A DNA stretch of 64,000 nt from NCBI RefSeq assembly GCF_012427845.1, contig NZ_CP038498.1, positions 2,976,001 to 3,040,000 of the forward strand. The letters are read 5' to 3'. The position numbers and the translations under genes were made by a program. The notes below the pieces were generated by a model that saw only the letters and a list, made by a program, of their open reading frames with translations, made no database searches and was not told the origin of the DNA. This document shows, piece by piece, positions 46,820-56,404 of this stretch (positions are counted from its first letter, which is position 1; the number at the start of each line of letters is the position of its first letter). The stretch comes from Pectobacterium punjabense (GTDB lineage: Bacteria; Pseudomonadota; Gammaproteobacteria; Enterobacterales; Enterobacteriaceae).

Positions 46820-47240
46820 CAACAGGGAAAACCACAGAAAAAGCTACTATTTTCTTGTTTTAGTTCTTTCCCGCCTTACGGCGGGATAAATTAAAACTTC
46901 CCTTGTCCTTCGGACACCATTTAAAACCCATCGAGGTAATATCGCGGAATACTTCGCCCGTTTATCCAGATTGCGCCGCTTAATTCGGCGTTTTGTTTTA
47001 CAGACATTAATATATTTCGTATTAATTAATGAGAGGGGCTTTTACATTGTTTCTTTTTTTAAGAAAACAATGCCCACTTATACACTCACTTCGTGAGCGT
47101 GTGGGGTCTACCGACGGTTGCCTGCCGCAGGCTAAAAACAAAACCAAGGTCAACACCAGAGTTTTCCTTGCGAAAAACTAACAGCGGCATAGTGAGCGTT
47201 GATGTTTATTTTATAGTTTTTATTATATTGAGGTCTTTTA
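46820..47240. other. oriT-like region upstream of the relaxase
   Basis: This non-coding stretch has several inverted repeats: CCCGCC/GGCGGG (46870-46885), CATTGTTTCT/AGAAAACAATG (47045-47072, one mismatch), and ACACTCAC with a bulged complement ending at 47102, followed by GGGGTCTACC. Hairpins of this kind beside a MobQ relaxase gene are typical of oriT. The nic site cannot be placed. The rest of the 740-bp gap (46507-47244) is AT-rich with nothing else recognised. Confidence 0.55.
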
Positions 47241-47244
47241 TTAT

Positions 47245-48666
47245 ATGGCAATATTTCATCTGGAGTTTAAAATTGTGAAACGTTCGGAGGGTATGTCTTC
47301 CTGTAGGAAGGCTGCCTATCATAACAGGTCAAGAATAACAGATGAGCGTACAGGTAATACCTACGATTTCAGCCGCCGAACAGATTTATTCCATCATCAA
47401 ATATTAGCACCAGTTTCCGCTCCTTCTCATATTATTGAAAGCTCAACAGCCCTATGGAATGAAGTCGAAAGGGTTGAACGTCAGAAAGACGGTCAAACAG
47501 CCCGTTATTTTGATGTGGCTATCCCTTGTGAACTTGGCAATGACGACAAGATAAAATTAGTAGTCGAATACTGTCAGAAAAATTTCGTTGATAAGGGCAT
47601 GATTGCCGATATCGCCTTCCACGATTTGGATGGTCAAAACCCCCATGCACATGTGATGTTGACATTAAAACCAATCACCGATGATGGCTTTGGTAAAAAA
47701 GAAAGAAGCTGGAACGACAAGAAAAACGTAATCCTTTGGCGCGAATCATGGGCAGTAATTGCCAATCGCTATCTGGCTGCCGCTGGCAGTAGCGAGCGTG
47801 TTGATCACCGTTCTATTGATACCCAATACAATGAAGCACTCGAAAATGCCGCTATCACCTTAGACGTGGAAGAAAAAGCGCTATGGCTCGCCAAAGCAAC
47901 AGCAACCAGCCGCCCAGCAATGCAACGTGTTCATCGCGCCAAGTGGAACAGCAAACAGGTTCAGGAGCAACGAGCTGCTGAGCAGGCTGTTCGTGATGAG
48001 ATGAAACAAGAAGCTCAGGCCACATACAACACCTTCAAAGATTTAGATATGCAGATCGTTGTTGACCTTAGAAGTTTCACCGTGTCCGAAATGCCTGAAC
48101 CTGTTGAAATCGTCTTACCTGAAATACAACCTCGAACAGAGTTCTCTGAAACGGGTTCGCAGTCAGCATCATCAGATGACCAAAAACCTGTTCTGGTTGC
48201 CCCTGCGCCTCATACACGTACCAAATTGAAAACCCTATCCTCTTCAACTGCCAGAGCGGTTAAACGCGCTCCTGTTAAAAGTAAGAGAAAGCAGGTTAAA
48301 CCTCGTCAGACTGGTTTGTTCAAGCGTTTCACTTTACTGGTAGTGGAATATATAAAAGAGAAATTCGTCTGGGCCAAGAAGAAACCAGCTCCTGTTTCTG
48401 TTGATGCTGAACATGATAAACGTATTGCCGAAAACTATGTGTTTGATGAGGTGCAGGGTATCTATGTATCACGCGCTGAGCATGAGAGACGAGCCAGATT
48501 TAACAGTGACACTTATAGTCCAACACCAGATGAGATCAGACGTTTCCCACGTCGTCCGGTTATGCCAGTACAACCTGAGAGTAAGCTAGACTACATACCA
48601 AAACTCGCTGCAGAAAGGAAAAAACCGGTGTCTAAATTAAGACCACCTGATTATAATAACAATTAA
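47245..48666 (+). CDS. mobA: MobA/MobL-type (MOBQ) relaxase
   Basis: This is a 473-residue conjugative relaxase expected to nick at oriT. The N-terminal catalytic domain starts AIFHLEFKIVKRSEG and has the conserved S-x-x-AYHNRSRI segment (catalytic Tyr candidate 25) and the HxH metal motif NPHAHVMLTLK. After about residue 220 comes a charged linker and a C-terminal part (FDEVQGIYVSRAEHERRARF). It lacks the primase domain of larger MobA proteins. A second, truncated copy of its C-terminus lies at 51841-52028. It needs a helper conjugation system. Confidence 0.9.
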   Translation: MAIFHLEFKIVKRSEGMSSCRKAAYHNRSRITDERTGNTYDFSRRTDLFHHQILAPVSAPSHIIESSTALWNEVERVERQKDGQTARYFDVAIPCELGNDDKIKLVVEYCQKNFVDKGMIADIAFHDLDGQNPHAHVMLTLKPITDDGFGKKERSWNDKKNVILWRESWAVIANRYLAAAGSSERVDHRSIDTQYNEALENAAITLDVEEKALWLAKATATSRPAMQRVHRAKWNSKQVQEQRAAEQAVRDEMKQEAQATYNTFKDLDMQIVVDLRSFTVSEMPEPVEIVLPEIQPRTEFSETGSQSASSDDQKPVLVAPAPHTRTKLKTLSSSTARAVKRAPVKSKRKQVKPRQTGLFKRFTLLVVEYIKEKFVWAKKKPAPVSVDAEHDKRIAENYVFDEVQGIYVSRAEHERRARFNSDTYSPTPDEIRRFPRRPVMPVQPESKLDYIPKLAAERKKPVSKLRPPDYNNN

Positions 48667-49047
48667 ACACAATCGATTGGTTCGAGATCATATAGTATAA
48701 TTCCGTTAAAAATAAAATCGGCATTGTATTCAACAAAAATAATTAACCATCAGCATTTATTATAACCAGTTAACTCCCAGTTGGTTTTTACTAATATATT
48801 TAATAAGTTATTCTTTCAGGCTGGAAGCTGATCTACTATATTCTCCAGTCAGATCTAAAAAAATAATCATAGCAATGGTTAATGCAGATAAAAAATCAGA
48901 AAAAGATACAAACTTTCCGAAAGTGAAAGGCTGAAAACCATTAACTGACAACTCGAATAAAGACAACCTATAAATAAAAAATATTAAAGTTCGTTAATTA
49001 TCCTTAAATAGGATATACATTAACTATTTAAGGATAATTAATACGAC
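48667..49047. other. Gap after mobA with a perfect 17-bp inverted repeat
   Basis: This is 381 bp of AT-rich DNA without genes. Its main feature is the repeat TTAATTATCCTTAAATA (48994-49010) and its exact complement (49025-49041), separated by 14 bp. It lies just downstream of the RES-domain gene (minus) and downstream of mobA (plus). It may be a bidirectional terminator or a protein-binding site. Confidence 0.6.
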
Positions 49048-50226
49048 TTAGGCCTCTTCACTCTTATATTTAATTGATGTTATTCTATTAAACGAAATGA
49101 CATCACGATTTATCTCAACAAAAAAATCCTCACATGAGACCGCCTCACTTTCTTTATATTGACTTTTATTAAATATAACATAGTTTACACCAGCGTCATT
49201 TTGTACGGATTTAAAAATTATTCCGTCAAAAATTTTTCCATTATGAAAATTTTTAATAACCTCAGCCAAAGCCTGACTGGCAATATATCTACTTGGATTA
49301 TTTGCAGGTCTACAAATTTCATTACCAATGAATGGCAAAATTTTTTCTATTATATACTGCCTTTCATTTCTTTTGAATAAAATGCTCTCACCATATATAT
49401 AACCTTGAATTTCTTTTTCTATTTTATAGAAATCAAAAAAAACGAGATCTTTTGTCGTAATAAACTCCCCGACCGCAAGAACATCACCCATTGATGGTCT
49501 CATTTCAGATATACTTGTTTCCTGATCTTTAGCAAGATACAACATAGAGATTGATTCAGCGCTCATTCGGTTATTAGCAGCCTTATTATAGGGGGCTGGG
49601 CCTAGCCTCTGAGCGGGATAGGCTAGAATATCCTCTCGCTCGTCTATTAATATTTTTCTTGCTCTATATAACTTTGAGCCTTTAGCTAATTGGCTTACTG
49701 CTAATCTTTCTTTGTTATTACTTTTTTCCACATGGTGATATGCCAATGATACTATTTCAGAAAAATAATTCTCTACGGATTTATTAAAAAAACGACTGGA
49801 ATACATTAAATCATAATTAATTTCATTCCATTTATTTATTGCATCGATTTCATTCACATTATCTTTAATAGGTTTGTACTTATCTAACTTATCTATTGTT
49901 TTTAGCAATGACTCAGTAACTCGATTACTAATTTCTTTTTTACCAAGAAAGGATAGAACCACATCAAAAAGTGGAATGCCTGAGCTATCACTCACGACTT
50001 CGTAGTGGCAAGATAAATTTTCTTTAAATTTTGATGTAAGATAAGAAACAGAGAAACCGGAATTTATTTTTTTATGACATTCACAGCAAATTCGTTCATG
50101 ATGAAGTTTTCGGTCATATAATTTGAGTATACTATCTTCGATACATTCTAAGCATATAAAATCATAATCATAATCATGTTCATCGAGATCGATTGAATCC
50201 AGACTATATAGAAAATTATTTCTCAC
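49048..50226 (-). CDS. RES-domain protein with N-terminal HEPN/RES-type region
   Basis: This is a 392-residue protein. The N-terminus has a zinc-ribbon-like pair of CxxC (FICLECIE and ICCECHKK), as in HEPN/RES N-terminal domains. A helical middle region follows. The C-terminal RES domain (about residues 185-370) shows the conserved Arg in LYRARKIL, GPAPYNKAANNRMSAESISM and a later Glu in TSISEMRP. RES proteins act as NAD-degrading or ADP-ribosylating toxins when paired with Xre antitoxins; no antitoxin is adjacent, so this type may be a stand-alone defence protein. The start is GTG at 50226. It is AT-rich cargo. Confidence 0.82.
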   Translation of the reverse strand: MRNNFLYSLDSIDLDEHDYDYDFICLECIEDSILKLYDRKLHHERICCECHKKINSGFSVSYLTSKFKENLSCHYEVVSDSSGIPLFDVVLSFLGKKEISNRVTESLLKTIDKLDKYKPIKDNVNEIDAINKWNEINYDLMYSSRFFNKSVENYFSEIVSLAYHHVEKSNNKERLAVSQLAKGSKLYRARKILIDEREDILAYPAQRLGPAPYNKAANNRMSAESISMLYLAKDQETSISEMRPSMGDVLAVGEFITTKDLVFFDFYKIEKEIQGYIYGESILFKRNERQYIIEKILPFIGNEICRPANNPSRYIASQALAEVIKNFHNGKIFDGIIFKSVQNDAGVNYVIFNKSQYKESEAVSCEDFFVEINRDVISFNRITSIKYKSEEA

Positions 50227-50307
50227 TGTTTACTATTTCCCATGAAATTTTTAGAATTTATCATACATGCTTGAACTCCACTGATCCAACATGTTACATG
50301 ATTATCT

Positions 50308-50670
50308 GAAAATCAGAACCTCGCTAAGTGATCCGACCCATCATTAGTGGACACGCGACTAAGTGAGTAAACTCTCAATTAAGAGGTGGCTCACATAACA
50401 AAACCAGCATCAACCAATAAGAAACCCCGTAAGCAGCATACGCCGGAATTCCGAGATGAAGCCCTGAAACTGGCAGAGCGTATTAGTGTCGCTGCTGCTG
50501 CACGCGAACTTAGCCTGTACGAGTCACAACTTTATGCATGGCGCAGTAAACAACAGCAACAAATGACCGCCTCTGAGCACGAAAATGAACTCGCGGCTGA
50601 AAATGCACGGCTAAAGCGACAGTTGGCTGAACAGGCTGAGGAATTGGCTATTCTCCAAAAGGCCGCGACA
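50308..50670 (+). mobile_element. IS1397-like fragments (orfB end, then 5' part with orfA)
   Basis: Bases 50308-50328 resemble the last bases of an IS1397-like orfB. At 50329 a new left end begins (TGATCCGACCCATCATTAGTG), followed by orfA from about 50386. The orfA frame ends at [11 protein letters not shown] where the next IS begins at 50671. So the copy is 5'-intact but cut within orfA. Confidence 0.82.
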
Positions 50671-50736
50671 TGATCCTACCCAGCAATAGTGGACACGCGG
50701 CTAAGTGAGTAAACTCTCAACCAGAGGTGATTACTC

Positions 50737-51036
50737 ATGACAAAACCAGTACCAACCAGTAAAACGCCCCGCAAACAGTACACGCCCGAATTTCGCGATG
50801 AAGCCCTTAAACTGGCCGAGCGTATTGGAATCGCTGCTGCTGCCCGTGAACTCAGCCTGTATGAATCCCAGCTCTACAACTGGCGGAGTAAACAACAGCA
50901 ACAGATGAACTCATCAGAGCGCGAGAATGAACTGGCTGCCGAAAATGCGCACCTGAAGCGCCAACTGGCGGAGCGCGATGAAGAACTGGCTATTCTCCAA
51001 AAGGCCGCGACATACTTCGCGAAGCGCCTGAAATGA
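50737..51036 (+). CDS. OrfA of the deleted IS copy
   Basis: This is the 99-residue helix-turn-helix and coiled-coil subunit ([20 protein letters not shown], then [20 protein letters not shown]). It is intact and overlaps orfB by 4 bp, but the partner is inactive. Without OrfB it could only act as a DNA-binding regulator of related elements. Confidence 0.85.
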   Translation: MTKPVPTSKTPRKQYTPEFRDEALKLAERIGIAAAARELSLYESQLYNWRSKQQQQMNSSERENELAAENAHLKRQLAERDEELAILQKAATYFAKRLK

Positions 51037-51810
51037 AGTATGTCTTTATCGAACAGCATCAGGCAGAGTTCAGCATCAAAGCTATGTGTCGGGTGCTTCA
51101 GGTTGCCCGCAGCGGCTGGTATGTCTGGCGCAGGCGTCGTTGTCAGATAACCCCGCGCCAGCATTTCCAGCTCATTTGCGATGAGGCTGTCCGTAAGGCA
51201 TTCGCTAGGGCAAAACAGCGCTATGGTGCGCCACGTCTTGCTGATGAGTTGCCGGAGTACAACATCAAAACCATCGCTGCGAGCCTGCGTCGTCAGGGGT
51301 TGCGGGCGAAAGCCAGCCGTAAATTCAGTCCGGTCAGCTACCGTGAACATGGCCTGCCGGTATCGGAAAACCTGCTGAAGCAGAACTTTATCGCCAACGG
51401 CCCGAACCAGAAGTGGGCAGGTGATATCACGTATCTTCGCACGGATGACGGCACAACTGGCTTGTGATGCGTTACAGATGACGCTTTGGAGACGTAAACG
51501 CCCGCAGAATGTCATTGTTCATACAGATAGAGCTGGGCAATATTGTTCATCAGATTATCAGGCGTTGCTGAAACGACATACACAGCGTGGCAGTATGAGC
51601 GCCAAAGGTTGCTGTTACGATAACGCCTGTGTGGAAAGCTTCTCTCATACATTGAAAGTAGAATGTATCCATGGCGAACGCTTTGCCAGCAGGGAAATGA
51701 TGCGCTCAACGGTATTTAATTATATTGAGTGCGATTACAATCGCTGGCGTCGCCACAGTGCCTGTGGTGGTCTCAGCCCGGAACAATTTAAAAACCAGAA
51801 CCTCGCTTAG
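51033..51810 (+). pseudogene. OrfB of the deleted IS copy
   Basis: The frame from 51033 matches IS3-family OrfB up to [11 protein letters not shown], then stops at 51467 after a 73-bp deletion joined CGCACGGATGA to CGGCACAACTGGC. The remaining C-terminal part continues in another frame ([20 protein letters not shown] onward) to 51810. The first DDE aspartate is kept but the core is split, so it is inactive. Confidence 0.9.
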
Positions 51811-51840
51811 GGCTGTGTCCACATTACGTGGGTAGGATCA

Positions 51841-52028
51841 ACAGTGATGATTACAAGCCGACCAAGGAAGAGATCACACGTTTTCCGAGCCGTCTTGGGC
51901 AGGAACAGTCTGAGAAAGATAATCATTTGGATATCTCCCCATCCATATCACATAGAAAAATACTGAGTAGCCATTTTAACAAGCTGAAACCAGCATATTT
52001 CCGAGACAAGCAAGAAAAAAGCAATTAG
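51841..52028 (+). pseudogene. C-terminal fragment of a second relaxase gene
   Basis: The frame reads NSDDYKPTKEEITRFPSR and later ISPSISHRK, aligning with the end of the relaxase at 47245-48666 (NSDTYSPTPDEIRRFPRR). The upstream part is absent, replaced by the IS cluster. So a second mobA homologue was interrupted and lost. It ends with TAG at 52026-52028. Confidence 0.72.
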
Positions 52029-52129
52029 TATAAGGCTGTTATGTTGCTCCAACATAACAACTGATTTTTATTAATTTATGTATTGTTGTTTATTACATTC
52101 CCTCTCATATTAGTTACGGAAATCTCTAC

Positions 52130-53995
52130 ATGAGCATAAATTATCACATCACTGAAAACCTTGATTACTATTTGAACCTTGATAATCCTGAGTATACTTT
52201 TCTTATAACGGGGGAATGGGGTGCTGGTAAAACTCATTTTATTGAGCATTACATCCACGATTATAATAAAAAAAATAAAAAACACAGGAAGATAATAAAA
52301 ATTAGTTTATTTGGTCTAAACTCATTATCGAGTATTGATGAAAAAATATTTCAAGAGCTTCACCCATTCCTTTCAAACAAATATACGCGACTAACTGGTA
52401 ATTTTCTTAAAGGAGCATTGAAATTTGGTCTAAAAATAGATCTAGATGGGGACCAGAAAGCTGATGGAAGTATTAATGCAAGCCTAGAAAAAATAAATTT
52501 CAGTGAAGTACTTCCCTCCGATAGAAAAAATGGGGAGATTATCATAGTGTTCGATGATTTAGAAAGAACTAATATCCCAGCCAAAGAAATTCTAGGTTAT
52601 ATAAATTATCTTATCGAAATATCTAAAGTAAAAATAATCTTAATAGCTAACGAGAAAAAACTGACTGGTATTGACAAGTCAACACTTACTGAAAATGACC
52701 AAAAAACTTATATTGACTTTAAAGAAAAACTTATAGGGAAAACCTTTGAAATAAAACACGATTTTGTTCTTATATTAGATGAATTCCTAAAAAACACTAA
52801 TAGTGATATTTTAAAAAAACATAAAAAAACAATTGAATTTGCATATAAAAAATCAGAAAAAAAGAATCTCAGAGCGATAAAAAAAACAATACTTGACTTT
52901 AATTATTTAATAAATGAACTTGAACCAAAACATTTGAAAGAGAATGATTTCATAGAGTCATTGGTTAAAATATTCTTTGCACTAAGTATAGAGATCAAAA
53001 AGGGCAATATAAATGAGAGTGATTTACGGAAAACAAACTCATTCACTTTAAAGTTTAACCCATCTGAACCAATAGATAAAATAGCTCATTTATACTCTTT
53101 CGCAGGACATGGTCTATATAATTGCGATCTATGGGCAGATATTTTTTTCAATGGTGATATATCAAGATTAAAAGAATCTACTGAAAGTTTAATTTATTTC
53201 ACTCACCCAAAGAGCAAAGAAAAACCCATTTGGCTTAAGTTATGGAATTTCCGTGACTTAGAACATAATGAGTTCATTTTACTTAGTAAGAAGTTAGTAA
53301 ATGAATTTGAACAATTGAAAGAATATCCAGCAAATATATTATTACACAACTTATCTTTATTAATTTATTTCTCTAAGGAAAAAATGATTGATTTAGATGT
53401 TAGCAAGATTGACGAAAAAGTTGATGAGTATATATCCACCTACAAAAACAGTGATACATGGAATACTTCATTTCACCCTTTAAATTCCGTTATCAATGGT
53501 ACTGGCTATGCTTACTTTGACAGTGAAGATGAAGATTTTATTAGACAACAAAGAAAAATAACAGCAGAGATAAGTAATATTCGTAAGGCGGAAAATGAGA
53601 ATAATGAAAAATTGCACGCTGAGGCTATAGAACAGAATTTATTGAATTATTCAAAAGATAAGTTAATTGAGATAATTTTAAATAAATATCAGTTCAAGCC
53701 AATCTTCCACCATCTCAGCGCCAATAAATTTATTGATGCCTTGTATTTATCTAAAAATGAATCAGTTAATATGTTATATCAAATATTATACGAAAGATAT
53801 TTCTCTGAAGATGTTAAAGACGATCCTCATTTCTGGCTCGGAGTAGAAACAGAAAATAATTTCTGGAGTGAATTAAACACTAAACTTATTGATAGGAAAT
53901 GCCCCTCGGATTTAGTAAAAAATAACATCCTTAATGGTTTACTCATTAATCTAATTGAAAAAATAATTAAAAAAATAAATCAGCGCAGTAATTAA
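52130..53995 (+). CDS. KAP-family P-loop NTPase
   Basis: This is a 621-residue protein with a KAP-type P-loop NTPase domain in the first 250 residues: Walker A GEWGAGKT (28-35), Walker B IIIVFDDLER (137-146) and a following IILIANEKKL segment. The C-terminal 370 residues are helical, AT-rich in codon use and unlike any family I know. There is no transmembrane insertion, unlike some KAP proteins. Soluble KAP-like NTPases are common in defence islands, usually as sensor or scaffold proteins; here no nuclease is fused. It lies next to a relaxase fragment and IS cluster. Confidence 0.82.
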   Translation: MSINYHITENLDYYLNLDNPEYTFLITGEWGAGKTHFIEHYIHDYNKKNKKHRKIIKISLFGLNSLSSIDEKIFQELHPFLSNKYTRLTGNFLKGALKFGLKIDLDGDQKADGSINASLEKINFSEVLPSDRKNGEIIIVFDDLERTNIPAKEILGYINYLIEISKVKIILIANEKKLTGIDKSTLTENDQKTYIDFKEKLIGKTFEIKHDFVLILDEFLKNTNSDILKKHKKTIEFAYKKSEKKNLRAIKKTILDFNYLINELEPKHLKENDFIESLVKIFFALSIEIKKGNINESDLRKTNSFTLKFNPSEPIDKIAHLYSFAGHGLYNCDLWADIFFNGDISRLKESTESLIYFTHPKSKEKPIWLKLWNFRDLEHNEFILLSKKLVNEFEQLKEYPANILLHNLSLLIYFSKEKMIDLDVSKIDEKVDEYISTYKNSDTWNTSFHPLNSVINGTGYAYFDSEDEDFIRQQRKITAEISNIRKAENENNEKLHAEAIEQNLLNYSKDKLIEIILNKYQFKPIFHHLSANKFIDALYLSKNESVNMLYQILYERYFSEDVKDDPHFWLGVETENNFWSELNTKLIDRKCPSDLVKNNILNGLLINLIEKIIKKINQRSN

Positions 53996-54064
53996 TATAT
54001 AGACTATAATTCAGAATGCGTTCCACTTTTCATATGGCTCGCATTCGAATTACATTAATATTCT

Positions 54065-54724
54065 TCAGTCATTAGAAGAGAATCGCTTCTCAATACGGTT
54101 CCGATAACGCTGTTGCTCAACAATGCTCAGATTGGGATCAGATAGGACACTCCGCCCCTTCACAGCAATATCGTAGTCAATTTGGGATTGTGTTTCATAT
54201 TCTTTGGTCGGCTTAAAATAATCTGGTTGCGATGCAGAAGACTGTGCATAAGAACCAGAATATGTTTTACTCCCAGCACAACCGAGATAAACCAACAAAC
54301 AGGCAAACAAGAAGAAAAATGTCCATGCGGCGTTGTATCCGTTAACCGTATATCCACTACCATTTCCAACTGAAAACACGCCGTGAAACCTAATGACATA
54401 GACAATCAGGAATGATGAAAGGATAACAGCCCTGCTTTTACCTATAGTTAAATGCTTACGCATGAATTTTACCGTTGGCACCAGCATGACCATAAATAGC
54501 CCAATGGCGGCAAAAACCAGCCATACCGGGAACAGTCCGTATTTTTGCGTGGTGTTTTGAGACAGCGTCACCAGCGATAGCAACAAGAAAATGTTAAGCA
54601 GGTAAAGCCTGACCGCCATCGATACTTTCACCTGTTTTTGTGTCTTTCGGAGAAACAGCACCGGTGCCAGTGATGGTATGTTCATCAGCAGGCCAATGAA
54701 AATCACCCAATAGATAGTGTTCAT
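54065..54724 (-). CDS. Membrane protein, function unknown
   Basis: This is a 219-residue protein with five or six transmembrane segments (IYWVIFIGLLMNIPSLAPVL, LYLLNIFLLLSLVTLS, VWLVFAAIGLFMVMLVPT, AVILSSFLIVYVI, WTFFFLFACLLVYLG). A hydrophilic C-terminal tail of about 70 residues follows. It is downstream of a lipoprotein gene by 16 bp, so the two are one transcript and may work together in the envelope. No family was recognised. Confidence 0.72.
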   Translation of the reverse strand: MNTIYWVIFIGLLMNIPSLAPVLFLRKTQKQVKVSMAVRLYLLNIFLLLSLVTLSQNTTQKYGLFPVWLVFAAIGLFMVMLVPTVKFMRKHLTIGKSRAVILSSFLIVYVIRFHGVFSVGNGSGYTVNGYNAAWTFFFLFACLLVYLGCAGSKTYSGSYAQSSASQPDYFKPTKEYETQSQIDYDIAVKGRSVLSDPNLSIVEQQRYRNRIEKRFSSND

Positions 54725-54740
54725 AGCGTTCTTCCTTTAA

Positions 54741-55295
54741 TTACCGAGCAGCCCAGCCGTTATTGGTTTTCACCAGAACAATTTTGGCTTCTTCTGGTTC
54801 AGACATCCCCCTGACGCCAGAGAACGCATTTTCATCAACCCAACCCGGAACGCCATCGAGCTTCCACGTATAGGTCACTTGTGTGATTTTAGCGCCATTA
54901 CCCTCACTCGGTTCAGTCCAGCTTGTGATCTCAGCGACAACTCGATGCCCAACACAGACACCTTCCTCACGGTTCCAAAATTCAACCTCTTGTCCTTTGT
55001 CTGTAACCTCCAGAACATCAACACTGCTAAAGCCATTCGCCTGTTGTGAAACATTAAGCAGCCCCTGCTCAACAAGCCCATTCAGGATTTCATCACCGGC
55101 ACTGTATCCAGCAGAACGGTAGCCACGGTTAACCTTTACCGGAAAACCTTTGTTGAACACAATGTCGTTGTCTTGCAGTGAGTAGCACACCTTTAATTTT
55201 GAAATTTTCGCGTTAATCGCCTTCTCAAAATCGCCCTTCTCACCACATCCCGCCAGAAAAAGCGCTGTGCCAGCAACGAGTAAAATCGTCTTCAT
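54741..55295 (-). CDS. Lipoprotein, function unknown
   Basis: This is a 184-residue protein with a lipobox signal (MKTILLVAGTALFLAGCGEK, cleaved before the cysteine). The mature part carries two further cysteines (LKVCYSLQD and EGVCVGHRV) and is beta-rich (ITQVTYTWKLDGVPGW). The start is the ATG at 55295; a Met four codons earlier is also possible, and the frame is open to 55427 without a signal. It precedes the membrane-protein gene in an operon. It may be a periplasmic or outer-membrane partner of that protein (inference). Confidence 0.78.
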   Translation of the reverse strand: MKTILLVAGTALFLAGCGEKGDFEKAINAKISKLKVCYSLQDNDIVFNKGFPVKVNRGYRSAGYSAGDEILNGLVEQGLLNVSQQANGFSSVDVLEVTDKGQEVEFWNREEGVCVGHRVVAEITSWTEPSEGNGAKITQVTYTWKLDGVPGWVDENAFSGVRGMSEPEEAKIVLVKTNNGWAAR

Positions 55296-55459
55296 CTTTC
55301 TATCCATCCTGATAATCATAAATGCTGTTATGTTTTGACGCCTTTCGAGTTGCCTGAAGACGTTACAGCTTGCTCTTACAGGACGACCACAGCAAAGCCA
55401 CCTGATTAACCAATTGATAGGATTCAATTATTTTTGAGGGTCGTCATATCGTTTGTACC

Positions 55460-55599
55460 GATCAAAATCAAAACAATAATAGACATTAACTATCAATTAT
55501 TATTATTCGATCGATTAAAACAATTAAATCTCCGATCGAAAAAGCATTATTGATTGCCATAATCTATCAATATTAATTTATCGATCTGTTATACCGATC
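55460..55599. other. GATC cluster in a 505-bp gap
   Basis: Within the gene-free stretch 55428-55932, five GATC sites (55460, 55509, 55534, 55583, 55596) lie in AT-rich DNA, most in CGATCG or TCGATC contexts. No gene is seen in the gap; the right part (55620-55932) has nothing recognised beyond the leader of the next gene. Compare 9057-9082 and 13224-13282 in island 1. Confidence 0.5.
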
Positions 55600-55932
55600 A
55601 TTTTCTTGCTAGAAGAATCGTTACTGGATAAAGTGAGCGGAAGAGCTACAGAGCTGTTTACGAGTGGGTTCAAGGAGATGGAGCTACTGGCCGTAAGACA
55701 AACGCCTAAAGCTGTTTTATGGCATCTGCGCTGCTTCTATTAATGCAACATCAGGGAAAACAACATGAGCATGAGAGATGCCGTTAGCGGATTAGATAGA
55801 AAGACTCACAACATCTGATAAGCGGCTTTCTTCGCCAGTCATTAACACAAATTTAAATAGCCAGATTCGATATACCTCTGGCCCCGGCTTCTTTACGCCT
55901 GTTTCTACGTTTACTGTTTATATGGAGTTAAC

Positions 55933-56310
55933 ATGAAAAAACTGTTTATTGCTGCTCTGGTGATCTTACCTCTTACCGCTTGCACCACATATGGTAATAA
56001 ATCCCTTAAAGACGAATCCCAACAAACCGTAAAAGCCAAAATCGTTAAAGGGAAAACTACCCAGCAAGATGTTATTAATGCATTCGGAGAACCGCAAACG
56101 CGAGCTACCAATGATGGTCAGGAAATGTGGTCCTATTCCAGCATGTCAGGCGAGACTCAGATCTCAAACTATATTCCCGGTCTGGCCCTACTGAAAAACA
56201 GCAACACAGCGCATATGAACACCCTTGAGATCTGGTTCAAAGGGAATGTTGTTGACCGATATAATTTCAGTCAGACGGCGAGTAAGGTTTCGCGTGGACT
56301 GTTGGATTAA
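55933..56310 (+). CDS. BamE/SmpA-like lipoprotein
   Basis: This is a 125-residue outer-membrane lipoprotein by its signal (MKKLFIAALVILPLTACTT, lipobox LTAC). The mature region shows the SmpA/OmlA pattern: KIVKGKTTQQDVINAFGEPQ followed by QEMWSYSSM, with a C-terminal LEIWFKGNVVDRYNF. BamE itself assists beta-barrel assembly; this island copy is probably a divergent relative and not the essential one. A TATGGAGTTAAC ribosome-binding site precedes the ATG. It is a single gene. Confidence 0.82.
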   Translation: MKKLFIAALVILPLTACTTYGNKSLKDESQQTVKAKIVKGKTTQQDVINAFGEPQTRATNDGQEMWSYSSMSGETQISNYIPGLALLKNSNTAHMNTLEIWFKGNVVDRYNFSQTASKVSRGLLD

Positions 56311-56404
56311 ATAACAAAATGCAATGAAATATAATAAAACGTAATTCAATATTGGCAGGTAAAAAACCTGCCATATCTAAATAAAAAAATAAGCTTGTGA
56401 TTAT

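Larger units (their letters stand above)
50671..51840 (+). mobile_element. IS1397-like element with internal deletion, 1170 bp
   Basis: The ends are complete (TGATCCTACCCAGCAATAG, and the complement of TGATCCTACCCACG at 51840). ACA flanks both sides (50668-50670 and 51841-51843). It is 73 bp shorter than the intact copy at 1629-2871. OrfA (50737-51036) is intact. OrfB (51033 to 51810) is broken: after [11 protein letters not shown] the frame is shifted by the deletion, and the DDE region continues in another frame from 51421. It cannot make its own transposase. Confidence 0.88.

Noticed and set aside
48667..48840. Terminator after mobA at about 48766-48787
   Set aside because: The arms AACC/GGTT are too short for a confident call despite a following T-run.
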